Part shown: one piece after another, positions 17,490 to 25,918 of the stretch
Layout: each line of letters starts with the position of its first letter
How positions within the stretch are numbered: the first letter of the stretch is position 1
Translations under genes and position numbers: made by a program
The notes under the pieces: generated by a model
What the model was told of the DNA's origin: nothing
The model's database searches: none
The model's input: the letters and a program-made list of their open reading frames with translations, nothing else
Assembly (NCBI GenBank): GCA_017469885.1
Contig: JAFUFO010000034.1
Span: 1-64,000, forward strand
Length of the DNA: 64,000 nucleotides
Reading direction: 5' to 3'
Source: Solobacterium sp.
Lineage (GTDB): Bacteria; Bacillota_I; Bacilli_A; Erysipelotrichales; Erysipelotrichaceae

Positions 17490-18740
17490 TCAGTTTCTGT
17501 CTCCGTTGCCACTGTCAACCGATGATGGATGTTCGTTTTTCAAAAGTGCAATCCCAGCCGCAAACAGCCGTTTGTTATAGTCATCCGAGGAAAAGCGGGT
17601 CATCGCATAGGCACGCGTTTCCGCAATGACAGATTCTGTCTTTCGGGTTGTATGCATCAGAACGTCTTTCAATGCCGCAATGTCCGCAAACGGCACAAAA
17701 GTTCCATATGGCTCTTCCGCACAGGTAGGTGTACCTGAGATATCAAATCCGGTAATCGGTGTTCCGCAGCTGAGCGCTTCAAGGCAGGTATTCGGCTGCG
17801 TTTCCGCAAGACTCGTGCAGACGAACCGGTCAGCCATAGAGTAAAACTGTGCCAGACGGTCCTGATCACTGATATAACCAATCGGTATGAAGTTGGCAGG
17901 GCATTCTGCCCGGTCGCCTTTAAAACCGACATGCACAAATACAAGATGTTCTTCCTTCAGACAAGCCTGGGCCAGCTCAAGGTAGTATGTGCCGCCTTTT
18001 CGATAGCTGGGATACGGGCAGACATTCAGGATGACCGTTTTTCCCTCGGAGATGCCAAGTTCCTGTCGTAATGCGGAAGGATCTCTTGGGTAGAAGAGAT
18101 TCTTCTGATCAACTGCTTCATCAATGGAGAATATCGGGAATTCCTTCAACAGGGACGACTGCTTTGCCTTGGCGGCAGTAAAGGGAACTCCCGCAAATCC
18201 GATCTTCATACCTGCGTAGGCAGCCTGTTTCTTTTTCTGCAGTACTGCAGAGGTGTCAAAGAACCAGCTGATCGGATAGTCCTTTTTACGCGGGCAGTCA
18301 TGACACTGTTTCTGATAACGATCACAGTCATAGGAAAAGCTGCATGCACCGGTCATCATATATTCATCCCAGAGGATCTGAATTACCGGAACTGCAAGTT
18401 CTTTCAGACATGCGTACAGACGATAGATGTTGATGTAATGGCCGTGAAGATTGCCAAGATATACAAGATCCGGGGAAAACGCTCGGATCATCTGAATGGC
18501 TTTGTTTGTGGCGAGGGGAGAAAAACAGCCGTTCATTCCGCTGACTCTGCCGAGCAGATTGTGCACTTTTCCTTCCCAGTCCGAAGAAAGCCGGACCAGG
18601 TCAGGCGACTCATAGAGCGGTCCATGCCCATACAGCATCAAAACCTGATGTCCCTGTTCCATCAGATAATTGCGGAAGTTATGCATCAGTTTTCCGGTGC
18701 TTTCCTGGTTATAAAACGTGTTAATCAGAATAATCTTCAT
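17490..18740 (-). CDS. Family 4 glycosyltransferase with cysteine-rich insert
   Basis: A 416-residue GT-B enzyme. It opens with INTFYNQESTGKLMHNF, the S-T-G-K start shared with the GT4 at 40980. Around residues 140-160 it carries a four-cysteine insert (C-x5-DCDRYQKQCHDCP), resembling the zinc-ribbon-like patch of colanic-acid WcaC-type transferases. The C-terminal half has ETQPNTCLEALSCGTPITG, the donor-binding EX7E region. It probably adds one sugar in repeat-unit assembly. The start has GGGGA upstream and is divergent from the gene at 18856. Linked to the flippase downstream. Confidence 0.88.
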   Translation of the reverse strand: MKIILINTFYNQESTGKLMHNFRNYLMEQGHQVLMLYGHGPLYESPDLVRLSSDWEGKVHNLLGRVSGMNGCFSPLATNKAIQMIRAFSPDLVYLGNLHGHYINIYRLYACLKELAVPVIQILWDEYMMTGACSFSYDCDRYQKQCHDCPRKKDYPISWFFDTSAVLQKKKQAAYAGMKIGFAGVPFTAAKAKQSSLLKEFPIFSIDEAVDQKNLFYPRDPSALRQELGISEGKTVILNVCPYPSYRKGGTYYLELAQACLKEEHLVFVHVGFKGDRAECPANFIPIGYISDQDRLAQFYSMADRFVCTSLAETQPNTCLEALSCGTPITGFDISGTPTCAEEPYGTFVPFADIAALKDVLMHTTRKTESVIAETRAYAMTRFSSDDYNKRLFAAGIALLKNEHPSSVDSGNGDRN

Positions 18741-18789
18741 GAATTCCCCACAGTATGGACTGCTGATTTTATGGGCAGGCAGTCTACAT

Positions 18790-18802
18790 AGTATAATACT
18801 AT
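18790..18802. promoter_or_regulatory. Palindromic divergent promoter core
   Basis: TAGTATAATACTA is a perfect 13-bp palindrome containing TATAAT (18792-18797, plus strand) and TATACT/TATTAT on the minus strand. It sits between divergent glycosyltransferase genes starting at 18740 and 18856, so it could drive both. A small hairpin (CACTGA at 18811-18816, TCAGTG at 18820-18825) follows in the forward leader. Confidence 0.5.
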
Positions 18803-18855
18803 AAGCATTTCACTGAGGTTCAGTGACCTGTAAAGTATAGTTGGAGGTTTTCTTC

Positions 18856-19881
18856 ATGAGTGAACTGAAAGAATGGCTGGTCGATGTGCCGGTGCAGTTT
18901 AATATCTGGATTCGCCCGGAATGCCAGAGGCGGCAGTGGGAAGTGATTAAGGAGGTCCGTCCGCGGATCTTGTTTGTCGTATCCGACGGCGGCCGCAATG
19001 AAGAAGAGTGGGCGCTGATCAATCAGAACCGGGAACTGATCGATAACGGAATCGACTGGGACTGTGAGGTTCATAAGCTGTACTCGGATAAAAACTACGG
19101 CATGTATCAGAACCAAATGAATGCCAACGAATACATCTGGGACCGCGTTGATCGCTGCATCTTCATGGAAGATGATAATGTGCCCGCAAAGAGTTTCTTT
19201 ACCTTCTGCCGGGATATGCTGGAGAAGTATAAGGATGATGAGCGCATTTCCATGATCTCCGGTCTGAATGTACTGGGCGATTATGATCGTCCAAGTGCGG
19301 ACTATTTCTTCTCCCGCTCCTGCCATGTCTGGGGCTTTGCGACATGGAAGCGGGTATATCAGAACTATTACAACTTCAACTACGGCAAAGACCCCTATGT
19401 CATGGATCTGATTCATAAGGAACTTGGCAATCACACCGCCATGCGGAAGATCATGGATGCCTATGCTGTACAGGAGTACTATCAGGGACACAAGGCATTT
19501 GAAGAATTCTTCCTGGAGTTCAGTTTCTTTGCATATCACCAGCTTGCGATCATACCGACCCGCAATCTGATCAACAATATTGGCGCAACGGAGGATTCTG
19601 CGCACTTTGTGGAATTCAGCCAGCTTCCAAAGGAAGTACAGGCTATCTTCAATATGAAGACATATGAACATGAAGGTCCATGGAAGGATCCGGAATATGT
19701 TGTGCCGGATTACTATTATGACAAGCGCGTCCATGAGATCTATGCGGATATCGGCTGGCCGAAGATCAAACGGCAGATCGAGCGCAAATACCTGTATCTC
19801 AAATCGGGCAAGAGCCTGGTGGCAGGTGTAAAAAAGGTTCTGCGCCGCCATGCAAATTACAATAACGAAATCGAGAAATAA
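18856..19881 (+). CDS. GT-A type glycosyltransferase, paralogue of 27559-28584
   Basis: A 341-residue protein with VDVPVQFNIWIRPECQRRQW at its start, ILFVVSDGGRNEEE (nucleotide pocket) and RCIFMEDDNVPAKSFF (DXD-like metal site near residue 105). The layout resembles eukaryotic-type GlcNAc transferase I-like GT-A proteins found in bacterial glycan loci. GGAGG at 18842-18846 sets ATG 18856. The minus-strand gene at 27559-28584 is a paralogue of the same length (341 residues) with the same motifs. Donor and acceptor are unknown. It is transcribed as a single gene, followed by the capG promoter. Confidence 0.8.
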   Translation: MSELKEWLVDVPVQFNIWIRPECQRRQWEVIKEVRPRILFVVSDGGRNEEEWALINQNRELIDNGIDWDCEVHKLYSDKNYGMYQNQMNANEYIWDRVDRCIFMEDDNVPAKSFFTFCRDMLEKYKDDERISMISGLNVLGDYDRPSADYFFSRSCHVWGFATWKRVYQNYYNFNYGKDPYVMDLIHKELGNHTAMRKIMDAYAVQEYYQGHKAFEEFFLEFSFFAYHQLAIIPTRNLINNIGATEDSAHFVEFSQLPKEVQAIFNMKTYEHEGPWKDPEYVVPDYYYDKRVHEIYADIGWPKIKRQIERKYLYLKSGKSLVAGVKKVLRRHANYNNEIEK

Positions 19882-19915
19882 CCGTCTGCGGAAGTTCAGT
19901 GTCCTTTATGCAGGA

Positions 19916-19924
19916 TGCTATAAT
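19916..19924 (+). promoter_or_regulatory. Extended -10 promoter of capG operon
   Basis: TGCTATAAT at 19916-19924 is an extended -10. The leader to ATG 19963 is about 30 nt and contains a GGGGA ribosome-binding site. No good -35 is seen. Confidence 0.5.
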
Positions 19925-19962
19925 AATGCGGACAGACAGAAAATCGGAAAAAGGGGAATCTT

Positions 19963-21090
19963 ATGCGGAAACTGAAGGTAATGACCGTACTTGGGACACG
20001 GCCTGAGATTATTCGATTAAGCGAGACGATCAAGGCCTGCGAACGGTATTTTGATCATGTCCTGGTGCACACCGGACAAAACTACGATCCGCGCCTTAAT
20101 GACATCTTCTTTCAGGAACTTGGGCTTCGTCAGCCGGACCATTATCTGGACTGCGCCGGAAAGAATCTTGGAGAAACAATGGGCAACATTCTGGCCCGCA
20201 CCTATGATGTGATGCTGGAAGAAAAGCCGGATGCCGTGCTTGTGCTTGGTGATACCAACAGTGCACTTGCGGCAGTCTGCGCAAAGCGTCTGAAAACCCC
20301 GATTTTCCATATGGAGGCAGGCAACCGCTGCTGGGACTGGAATGTTTCCGAGATGATCAACCGTAAGATCGTGGACAGTATCTCTGACATCAATCTTCCG
20401 TATACCGAAAACAGCCGCCGTTATCTGCTTTCCGAAGGCATCGATGGAAAGACCATCTTCGTAACCGGAAGCCCGATGCCGGAGGTGATCCACAAACATA
20501 TGGATTCCATCAATTCCAGCAATGTCCTCAATGAACTCGGTCTTGAGGCAGGAAAGTATATCCTGGTATCCGCACACCGGGAAGAAAATATCGACATTGA
20601 AGAAAACTTCATGTCCCTGATGAATGCGATCAATCATGTGGCGGAAGACTACGGCATGCCGGTCATCTATTCCACCCATCCCCGTTCTAAGAAGTGGATT
20701 GAAGCGCGCAGCTTCAAATTCCATCCGCTCGTAAAGAATCTTCAGCCGTTTGGCTTCTTTGATTACAACAAACTGCAGATGAACAGCTACTGCGTCATCT
20801 CGGACAGTGGAACGCTGAGTGAAGAAAGCGCGATTCTGAAGTTCAGCGGCATTCTGATCCGTACCAGCACGGAGCGCCCGGAGGCACTCGATGCCGGTTC
20901 GGTCATCATCGGCGGTATTACTGCAGAGACGATTGAACAGGCGATTGAGATGGCGGTTTCCATGCGTGAGAATAATGAACCCATGGGCTATCCCCGTGAT
21001 TATGAAGATGACAATGTATCGATCAAAGTCGTGAAGCTCATTCAGAGCTACACCGACATTGTCAGGAGGACCGTATGGCTGGAGCACTGA
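19963..21090 (+). CDS. capG: CapG-type UDP-HexNAc C2-epimerase (UDP-FucNAc synthesis)
   Basis: A 375-residue non-hydrolysing UDP-N-acetylhexosamine 2-epimerase. It opens with VLGTRPEIIRLS and has HTGQNYD, LGDTNSALAA and MEAGNRCWDWNVSEMINRK. The GNRC variant of the VEAGLRTG motif points to the FnlC/CapG branch rather than WecB/MnaA. CapG converts UDP-N-acetyl-L-pneumosamine to UDP-N-acetyl-L-fucosamine. Its partners CapE (31110) and CapF (52667) are in the window but far away. Position in an operon with DUF6077-like and GT2 proteins is not informative. The ATG has a GGGGA site. The substrate assignment rests on the CapE/CapF partners as much as on sequence. Confidence 0.85.
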   Translation: MRKLKVMTVLGTRPEIIRLSETIKACERYFDHVLVHTGQNYDPRLNDIFFQELGLRQPDHYLDCAGKNLGETMGNILARTYDVMLEEKPDAVLVLGDTNSALAAVCAKRLKTPIFHMEAGNRCWDWNVSEMINRKIVDSISDINLPYTENSRRYLLSEGIDGKTIFVTGSPMPEVIHKHMDSINSSNVLNELGLEAGKYILVSAHREENIDIEENFMSLMNAINHVAEDYGMPVIYSTHPRSKKWIEARSFKFHPLVKNLQPFGFFDYNKLQMNSYCVISDSGTLSEESAILKFSGILIRTSTERPEALDAGSVIIGGITAETIEQAIEMAVSMRENNEPMGYPRDYEDDNVSIKVVKLIQSYTDIVRRTVWLEH

Positions 21091-23294
21091 GTTTTCTTGC
21101 GTCGGGATGGGAAGGGTTTGGCTACTATCTCTCCCATTGGAACTCCGATCCGTTTTCCATCGGCTGTGTAATCGTACTTGTGCTGGTGCTCGCCGGATAT
21201 TTTTACGGCTGTATGTTCCGCCATTCGATTCCAGGTCTGGAAAACATGGACTGCACACTGATCGGTATCTGTTTCATTCTGGCGTTGTTTCAGGCAGTCA
21301 TCTTCTTCCTGATTCCGACGGACGGAAATACGGCAATTGCCTATTACGCCATTGCGGGTATCGTTCTGTTTGGGCCGGTGCTGTGCCTGTTTACCTGGTC
21401 AAGCATCATTCCGAGCCGGGACAATCTGATCTCGCTTGTGATCGGCATTGCGTTTACCGCGGTGCTTGTATATGGTTCGTTCAACCTGAATACCAATAAC
21501 ATCTACTTTGACTCCATTACCTATCTTTCCGAAGTGGTGGAAAGCAGTAAGAATGAAGTCTTTGCGCATATGGTATATCCGGGCGGATATCTCCTGAGCC
21601 GGATCGACCCGCTTCATGATTACACCGGTTATTACTATTTCTGGGGAATTCTGATTCGCTGGGCAGTGAATCTGTTTGGCTTTAAGGGTCTTGTTACGCC
21701 GATCTATATCTGGGGCGCAACTGTGCTGTATGGAATGTCACTCGGCATGATCACCGTATGCAGTGCTTCTGTACTGTTCCGGAAGAAGTTCTGGAAGGGG
21801 CTGCTTCTGATCGTTCTGTTCATGGCGCCGTTCTATACCAACTACTTCAACACGACACTGGCGTTCTTCGGCAATACGATCCGGACAGTGATTGTAGGCA
21901 TGATGGTGCTTCTGGTTTATCAGATTCTGCGCCGGCCGAATTCGGCAGCGCTGTTCTTCCCGCTTACAGTCGTTTACTATGCCGGACTGAATGTCAGTTC
22001 GTCCTCGCTGTTTCTGATTGCCCTGATCACAACCGGCATCTTCTTCTCGCTTGCCTTCGGCAATGAGACAAACTGGAAGCGCTGGGCAGGGTTCATCTGT
22101 TCACTGACGCCGCTTGTCCACATGGCAGCTGCGATCGTGCTGAATGATCGGGCAGGGTATCCGGTGATGCTGGGAGGAACGATTGCGGTGATCGGTATTC
22201 TCGTGCTGATTGCCTATCTGCTTCGGAATCACTTTCCGGCTGTAAACAAGGTATTCACGGCACTGTTTCCGATTGCGCTGGTCGGATTGATCGTGGTTTC
22301 CTTCCTGATGCGCAACGGGGATTACGGTTATGGCTATTTCTTCCGTTCGAGTTCCATGGATGATATGACCGTCAATATGACGAGCCATCTGAACGTGAAT
22401 GAGCTGTTCCGGAATATTGTCTTCTATGCGCTTGTGATTCTCATGTTCGCAGAGTTCAAAGTGCAGTCCAAATACAAGCTGTTCCTTGTGATCATTGCGG
22501 CGCTGTTTATCAATCCGCTGGTTCAGCCGGCTGTCTCAAACTTCCTGACGCAGGGGGTTTACAGCCGTGTATTTGATATTCTGGTCAATCCGTTCACGCT
22601 GTGTTTCCTGTTATTCTGTACCGAACGTCTGATCCGGCAGCCGGTACTCAGCTGGGCGGTAATGCTGGTGCTGTGCATATTCATGGGGAAACTTGGCTAT
22701 GATACGCTGACAGGTTCCTATTCCAAGTCGCTGGCCATCGGCACCGAGGAAAACTGGAACTGGGAAGCCAAGGTACGTCAGGATTCCTATGAGCTGTATG
22801 AATATATCAATAATGCACTGGCAACGGATGAATACGATGTGGCGAATCGGGAATATGACAACCGTGTCACGATTCTCTCACAGGATTCCGGTCTGAAAGG
22901 CTACGTCAGAGGAATTGAGCTGGCATTTACGACGGAAGACTTCCGCTCGGCGCTTGCGGGAGATTCCTCCAAGGATATTTCCGAGCGCATGATCAGTCTG
23001 ATGTATCCGGACCGCCGGTATACGGAAGATGATATGGGCGATGTCGGTGATTATTCCAAGCTTGGCAGTCTGTTTCTGGACAGCGAAGCGGATTATATCG
23101 TCATTAACAATACGCTGGCTCTCTGGGATGAGCGCGGCTGGTATGAAAATCCGTATGAGGATCTCATTCGCCGCGGCATGTGCACGAAAGTGTATGAAAA
23201 TGAATCCTGGGCAGTGCTGAAAATGAATCCGGATTATGAACCCGCCGGAAAGCATAATGATCGGTACTGGGTTCATAAATACGAAGAACAATAA
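21075..23294 (+). CDS. Large polytopic membrane protein (DUF6077-like), probable GT-C enzyme
   Basis: A 739-residue protein with about thirteen hydrophobic helices over residues 20-550 and a soluble C-terminal part that ends in a stretch rich in Asp, Glu and Tyr. I see similarity in layout to DUF6077 proteins of Gram-positive glycan loci; the exact family is not certain. The first large loop has NNIYFDSITYLSEVVESSK, an acid-containing loop placed where GT-C enzymes hold their catalytic residue. AGGAGGA at 21064-21070 precedes ATG 21075, which overlaps capG by 16 bp. With the polyprenyl-phosphate GT2 and DUF2304 genes downstream it would make a three-component extracytoplasmic glycosylation system. 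Confidence 0.7.
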   Translation: MAGALSFLASGWEGFGYYLSHWNSDPFSIGCVIVLVLVLAGYFYGCMFRHSIPGLENMDCTLIGICFILALFQAVIFFLIPTDGNTAIAYYAIAGIVLFGPVLCLFTWSSIIPSRDNLISLVIGIAFTAVLVYGSFNLNTNNIYFDSITYLSEVVESSKNEVFAHMVYPGGYLLSRIDPLHDYTGYYYFWGILIRWAVNLFGFKGLVTPIYIWGATVLYGMSLGMITVCSASVLFRKKFWKGLLLIVLFMAPFYTNYFNTTLAFFGNTIRTVIVGMMVLLVYQILRRPNSAALFFPLTVVYYAGLNVSSSSLFLIALITTGIFFSLAFGNETNWKRWAGFICSLTPLVHMAAAIVLNDRAGYPVMLGGTIAVIGILVLIAYLLRNHFPAVNKVFTALFPIALVGLIVVSFLMRNGDYGYGYFFRSSSMDDMTVNMTSHLNVNELFRNIVFYALVILMFAEFKVQSKYKLFLVIIAALFINPLVQPAVSNFLTQGVYSRVFDILVNPFTLCFLLFCTERLIRQPVLSWAVMLVLCIFMGKLGYDTLTGSYSKSLAIGTEENWNWEAKVRQDSYELYEYINNALATDEYDVANREYDNRVTILSQDSGLKGYVRGIELAFTTEDFRSALAGDSSKDISERMISLMYPDRRYTEDDMGDVGDYSKLGSLFLDSEADYIVINNTLALWDERGWYENPYEDLIRRGMCTKVYENESWAVLKMNPDYEPAGKHNDRYWVHKYEEQ

Positions 23295-23305
23295 CAGGGG
23301 AATTT

Positions 23306-24004
23306 GTGAAAACATTAATTGCTATTCCTGCCTATAACGAGGCGGAAAACATCGTCAGAGTAATTACGCACCTGCAGGAAGTCCTTCCGGGTTATGACTA
23401 TGTCATCATCAATGATGGCAGTACGGATAACACGAAGGAAATCTGTCAGGCGAATCACTTTCATATGATCGACCAGGCAGTCAATCTGGGTCTGTCCGGT
23501 ACCTTTCAGTGCGGCATGCGCTATGCACTGAAACATGGCTATGATGCGGTGATTCAGTTTGACGGAGATGGTCAGCACCGGCCGGAATACATTCCTGAAA
23601 TGGAACAGAAGATCAGGAAAGGGGCGGATATCGTCATTGGCAGCCGCTTTCTGACGAAAGCCAAGCCTTCCAGCATGCGTATGCTGGGAAGTAATATGAT
23701 CCAGTTCTTTACAAGACTGACGACCGGGCAGAAACTGAGTGATCCGACGTCCGGCATGCGGATGTATGGAAAACGGGTGATTCAGGTAATGGCGGAACAG
23801 ATCAATCTTGCGCCGGAACCGGATACGATCAGCTATCTGATGCGCTGCGGCGCAAAGACTGCGGAAGTGCAGGTGGAGATGGATGAGCGTATCGCAGGGG
23901 AAAGTTATCTTACAGCCTGGCGCAGTATGCAGTACATGTCCAGTGTCTGCCTCAGCATCTTGTTTATCGGGGCGTTCCGCAAGCGGATACCGTTGGAGGG
24001 TTAA
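23306..24004 (+). CDS. GT2 polyprenyl-phosphate sugar synthase (DPM1-like)
   Basis: A 232-residue family 2 transferase of the dolichol-phosphate-mannose synthase type. It shows IAIPAYNEAENI at the start, VIINDGSTDNT, the DXD-type IQFDGDGQHRPEYI and DPTSGMRMYG, a typical signature set. It lacks the C-terminal membrane helices of the longer GtrB type, and the next gene (DUF2304) supplies a small membrane partner. It would charge undecaprenyl phosphate with a sugar for use outside the membrane by a GT-C enzyme, such as the one upstream. The start is GTG 23306 with GGGGA a few bases before. Confidence 0.9.
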   Translation: MKTLIAIPAYNEAENIVRVITHLQEVLPGYDYVIINDGSTDNTKEICQANHFHMIDQAVNLGLSGTFQCGMRYALKHGYDAVIQFDGDGQHRPEYIPEMEQKIRKGADIVIGSRFLTKAKPSSMRMLGSNMIQFFTRLTTGQKLSDPTSGMRMYGKRVIQVMAEQINLAPEPDTISYLMRCGAKTAEVQVEMDERIAGESYLTAWRSMQYMSSVCLSILFIGAFRKRIPLEG

Positions 24005-24007
24005 GTT

Positions 24008-24376
24008 ATGTCATATCGAGTTCGTATATTGGTCGCAATCGGCGGAATTCTGGTATTCGTATTTATTATTTCCAGCATCCGCCGTTCCAAAATGATGATC
24101 GGTGACAGTGTCTTCTGGTTCCTGTTTTCGCTTGCACTTCTGATTATCGGCATCTTTCCCGAAATGTTCTTTGCGCTTGCAAGAACACTTCATGTCGCAT
24201 CCGCTTCGAACCTTGCGTATCTCTTCCTGATCGGGCTGTTATTGATCCGTATTTTCCAGCAGGATCTCAAAATTTCACAGCTTACGACAAAACTGCAGCG
24301 GCTGGTTCAGAATATGGCCATCTATCAGGCAGACCACTCAGAAGATCGGAAAGAGACACCTTCTGACCGCAAATAA
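24008..24376 (+). CDS. DUF2304 small membrane protein
   Basis: A 122-residue protein with three hydrophobic helices and a C-terminal amphipathic tail (QLTTKLQRLVQNMAIYQ). The family commonly sits next to DPM1-like GT2 enzymes, as here (3-bp gap). It is probably a membrane partner or flippase-like subunit for the polyprenyl-linked sugar made by that enzyme; this role is inferred from co-occurrence. Last gene before a strong terminator. Confidence 0.85.
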   Translation: MSYRVRILVAIGGILVFVFIISSIRRSKMMIGDSVFWFLFSLALLIIGIFPEMFFALARTLHVASASNLAYLFLIGLLLIRIFQQDLKISQLTTKLQRLVQNMAIYQADHSEDRKETPSDRK

Positions 24377-24400
24377 AATTTGGAATCACTTACAGTAACG

Positions 24401-24433
24401 AAATCGTCAGCCCGGGAAAGGCTGCGATTTTTT
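24401..24433 (+). terminator. Rho-independent terminator of capG operon
   Basis: AAATCG-T-CAGCC (24401-24412) pairs with GGCTG-CGATTT (24420-24430) around a GC-rich loop with one bulge, followed by a run of six T. It separates the glycosylation operon from the VTC/DUF4956/CotH unit. Confidence 0.85.
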
Positions 24434-24530
24434 GATGTCTGCGCTGGTTTTATGCCGTATCAGTTTCTGCGGCGGAAATCCGAAGCGGATTATCGAAATG
24501 AAACAGGGTTCGAATAAAGATAAAAAACTG

Positions 24531-24536
24531 TATAAT
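24531..24536 (+). promoter_or_regulatory. Putative -10 box, leaderless start of VTC-domain gene
   Basis: A perfect TATAAT ends 6 nt before ATG 24543. No Shine-Dalgarno sequence precedes that ATG or the alternative ATG at 24498. This supports 24543 as the true start and a leaderless mRNA. Confidence 0.45.
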
Positions 24537-24542
24537 GTCTCC

Positions 24543-25244
24543 ATGCAGGGATTTCGTAACGAATGGAAATACCGTCTTCCGATGACAGATCTGGAAATCA
24601 TCCAGACCCGGCTTGAGGTGCTTCTTTCCAATGACCGGCACAGTGACAAACATGGCGGCTATGGAGTACACAGCCTGTATTTTGATGATTTCTTTGACTC
24701 CTGCGCCAAGGAAAATGACGGCGGAACCGCGGAACGGTTTAAGTACCGCATTCGTTTTTACAATACGTACGAAGGATATCTGAAGCTGGAGCGGAAAGAA
24801 AAACTGTTTGGAAGATGTCGGAAGAAGGCATCTCTGCTTACGGAAAAACAGTATGAAGAAATTATTTCCGGCAGTGCGGAAGAAGTGTACTGGAACACAG
24901 AAGATCCGTTAATCCGGCAGTTCTGTGTGGATATCATGACAAAGGGATTTGCGCCGAAGGCGATTGTTGACTATGAGCGGATTCCGTTTGTGGAGCCTCT
25001 CACCAATGTGCGTGTGACGCTGGACCTCAATATTTCCGCATCAAAGGAAGTTGACCGCTTCCTTGATCTCGATTATCTTAAAATTCCGCTTCAGAAGAAG
25101 GGGGAACATGTGCTGGAAGTGAAATTTGATGAGATTCTTCCAGGATATATCAAACAGGCGGTGACGGTTCCCTCGATGGTACAGACCGCATTCTCAAAAT
25201 ACTACTTTGCACGTAATCTGATTCAATCGACAGGAGGACTCTGA
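24543..25244 (+). CDS. VTC-domain (polyphosphate polymerase-like) protein
   Basis: A 233-residue protein of the VTC catalytic-domain type. The fold is a tunnel lined with basic residues; visible here are FRNEWKYRLP at the start, HSLYFDD, KYRIRFYN, LKLERKEK and, near the end, EVKFDEILPGYI, which match the expected alternating basic/acidic strands. In yeast this domain makes polyphosphate from ATP. In bacteria it usually appears, as here, immediately before DUF4956 and CotH-kinase genes, and its product there is not established. I prefer ATG 24543 to 24498 for the reasons given under the promoter. Confidence 0.85.
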   Translation: MQGFRNEWKYRLPMTDLEIIQTRLEVLLSNDRHSDKHGGYGVHSLYFDDFFDSCAKENDGGTAERFKYRIRFYNTYEGYLKLERKEKLFGRCRKKASLLTEKQYEEIISGSAEEVYWNTEDPLIRQFCVDIMTKGFAPKAIVDYERIPFVEPLTNVRVTLDLNISASKEVDRFLDLDYLKIPLQKKGEHVLEVKFDEILPGYIKQAVTVPSMVQTAFSKYYFARNLIQSTGGL

Positions 25245-25246
25245 AC

Positions 25247-25918
25247 ATGGGTTATATCGAAATTATTCTTGATACATTCCGCAGGGCATTTACGGAATCC
25301 GGCATTGCGGTGGTTACCGTTTTGACGGTTCTGATCATGACCGCATTACTGTCGTTATATGAATATGCCGTATACCGGAATATCTCTCACCGGGCATTTT
25401 ATAACCGGATGTTCAATATCTGTATTGCGGTGATGCCGTCACTGATCGCGACAATCATTCTCTGTTTACAGTCCAATATTGTGATCACACTTGGTACGAT
25501 CGGTGCACTGGCAATCCTGCGTTTCCGTACAGCGGTGAAGGATCCGGTGGACATGCTGTATCTGCTGTGGTCGGTTCATATCGGAATCACCTGTGGTACA
25601 CAGCTGTATGTAGTCGCAATCCTGACATCAGTTGCCGTAACGCTTCTTCTGCTTGTATTTACCAATGTGCAGATTGGAAAGAAACCGTTTGTGGCAGTGA
25701 TCCGCAGTGCCTCGAAAGATCAGGAAGAAGAGATTCTGAATGCGGTGAAATCTGTCACAAAAGCATATCGTGTCAAAAGCCGCAATTATACAAAGAACGG
25801 CGCGGATTATGTGATCGAACTGTCGGTCAAGAATCCTTCCGACCTTACCGCAAAACTCAATACACTGAATCTTGAAAAGTATTCCGTCATTGAATATGAC
25901 AGTGAGGACATCATTTAG
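25247..25918 (+). CDS. DUF4956 membrane protein
   Basis: A 223-residue protein with four hydrophobic helices in the first 150 residues and a cytoplasmic alpha/beta C-terminal domain. The motif TLGTIGALAILRFRTAVKDP is the conserved signature of DUF4956. It starts 2 bp after the VTC-domain gene (AGGAGG before the ATG) and overlaps the CotH gene by one base (TAGTG), so the three are translated together. A role as membrane partner or transporter of the VTC-domain product is plausible but unproven. Confidence 0.9.
   Translation: MGYIEIILDTFRRAFTESGIAVVTVLTVLIMTALLSLYEYAVYRNISHRAFYNRMFNICIAVMPSLIATIILCLQSNIVITLGTIGALAILRFRTAVKDPVDMLYLLWSVHIGITCGTQLYVVAILTSVAVTLLLLVFTNVQIGKKPFVAVIRSASKDQEEEILNAVKSVTKAYRVKSRNYTKNGADYVIELSVKNPSDLTAKLNTLNLEKYSVIEYDSEDII

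Noticed and set aside
20017-21258. Minus-strand open frame (413 codons) opposite capG
   Set aside because: capG carries all family motifs, so the reverse frame is a shadow caused by codon bias.
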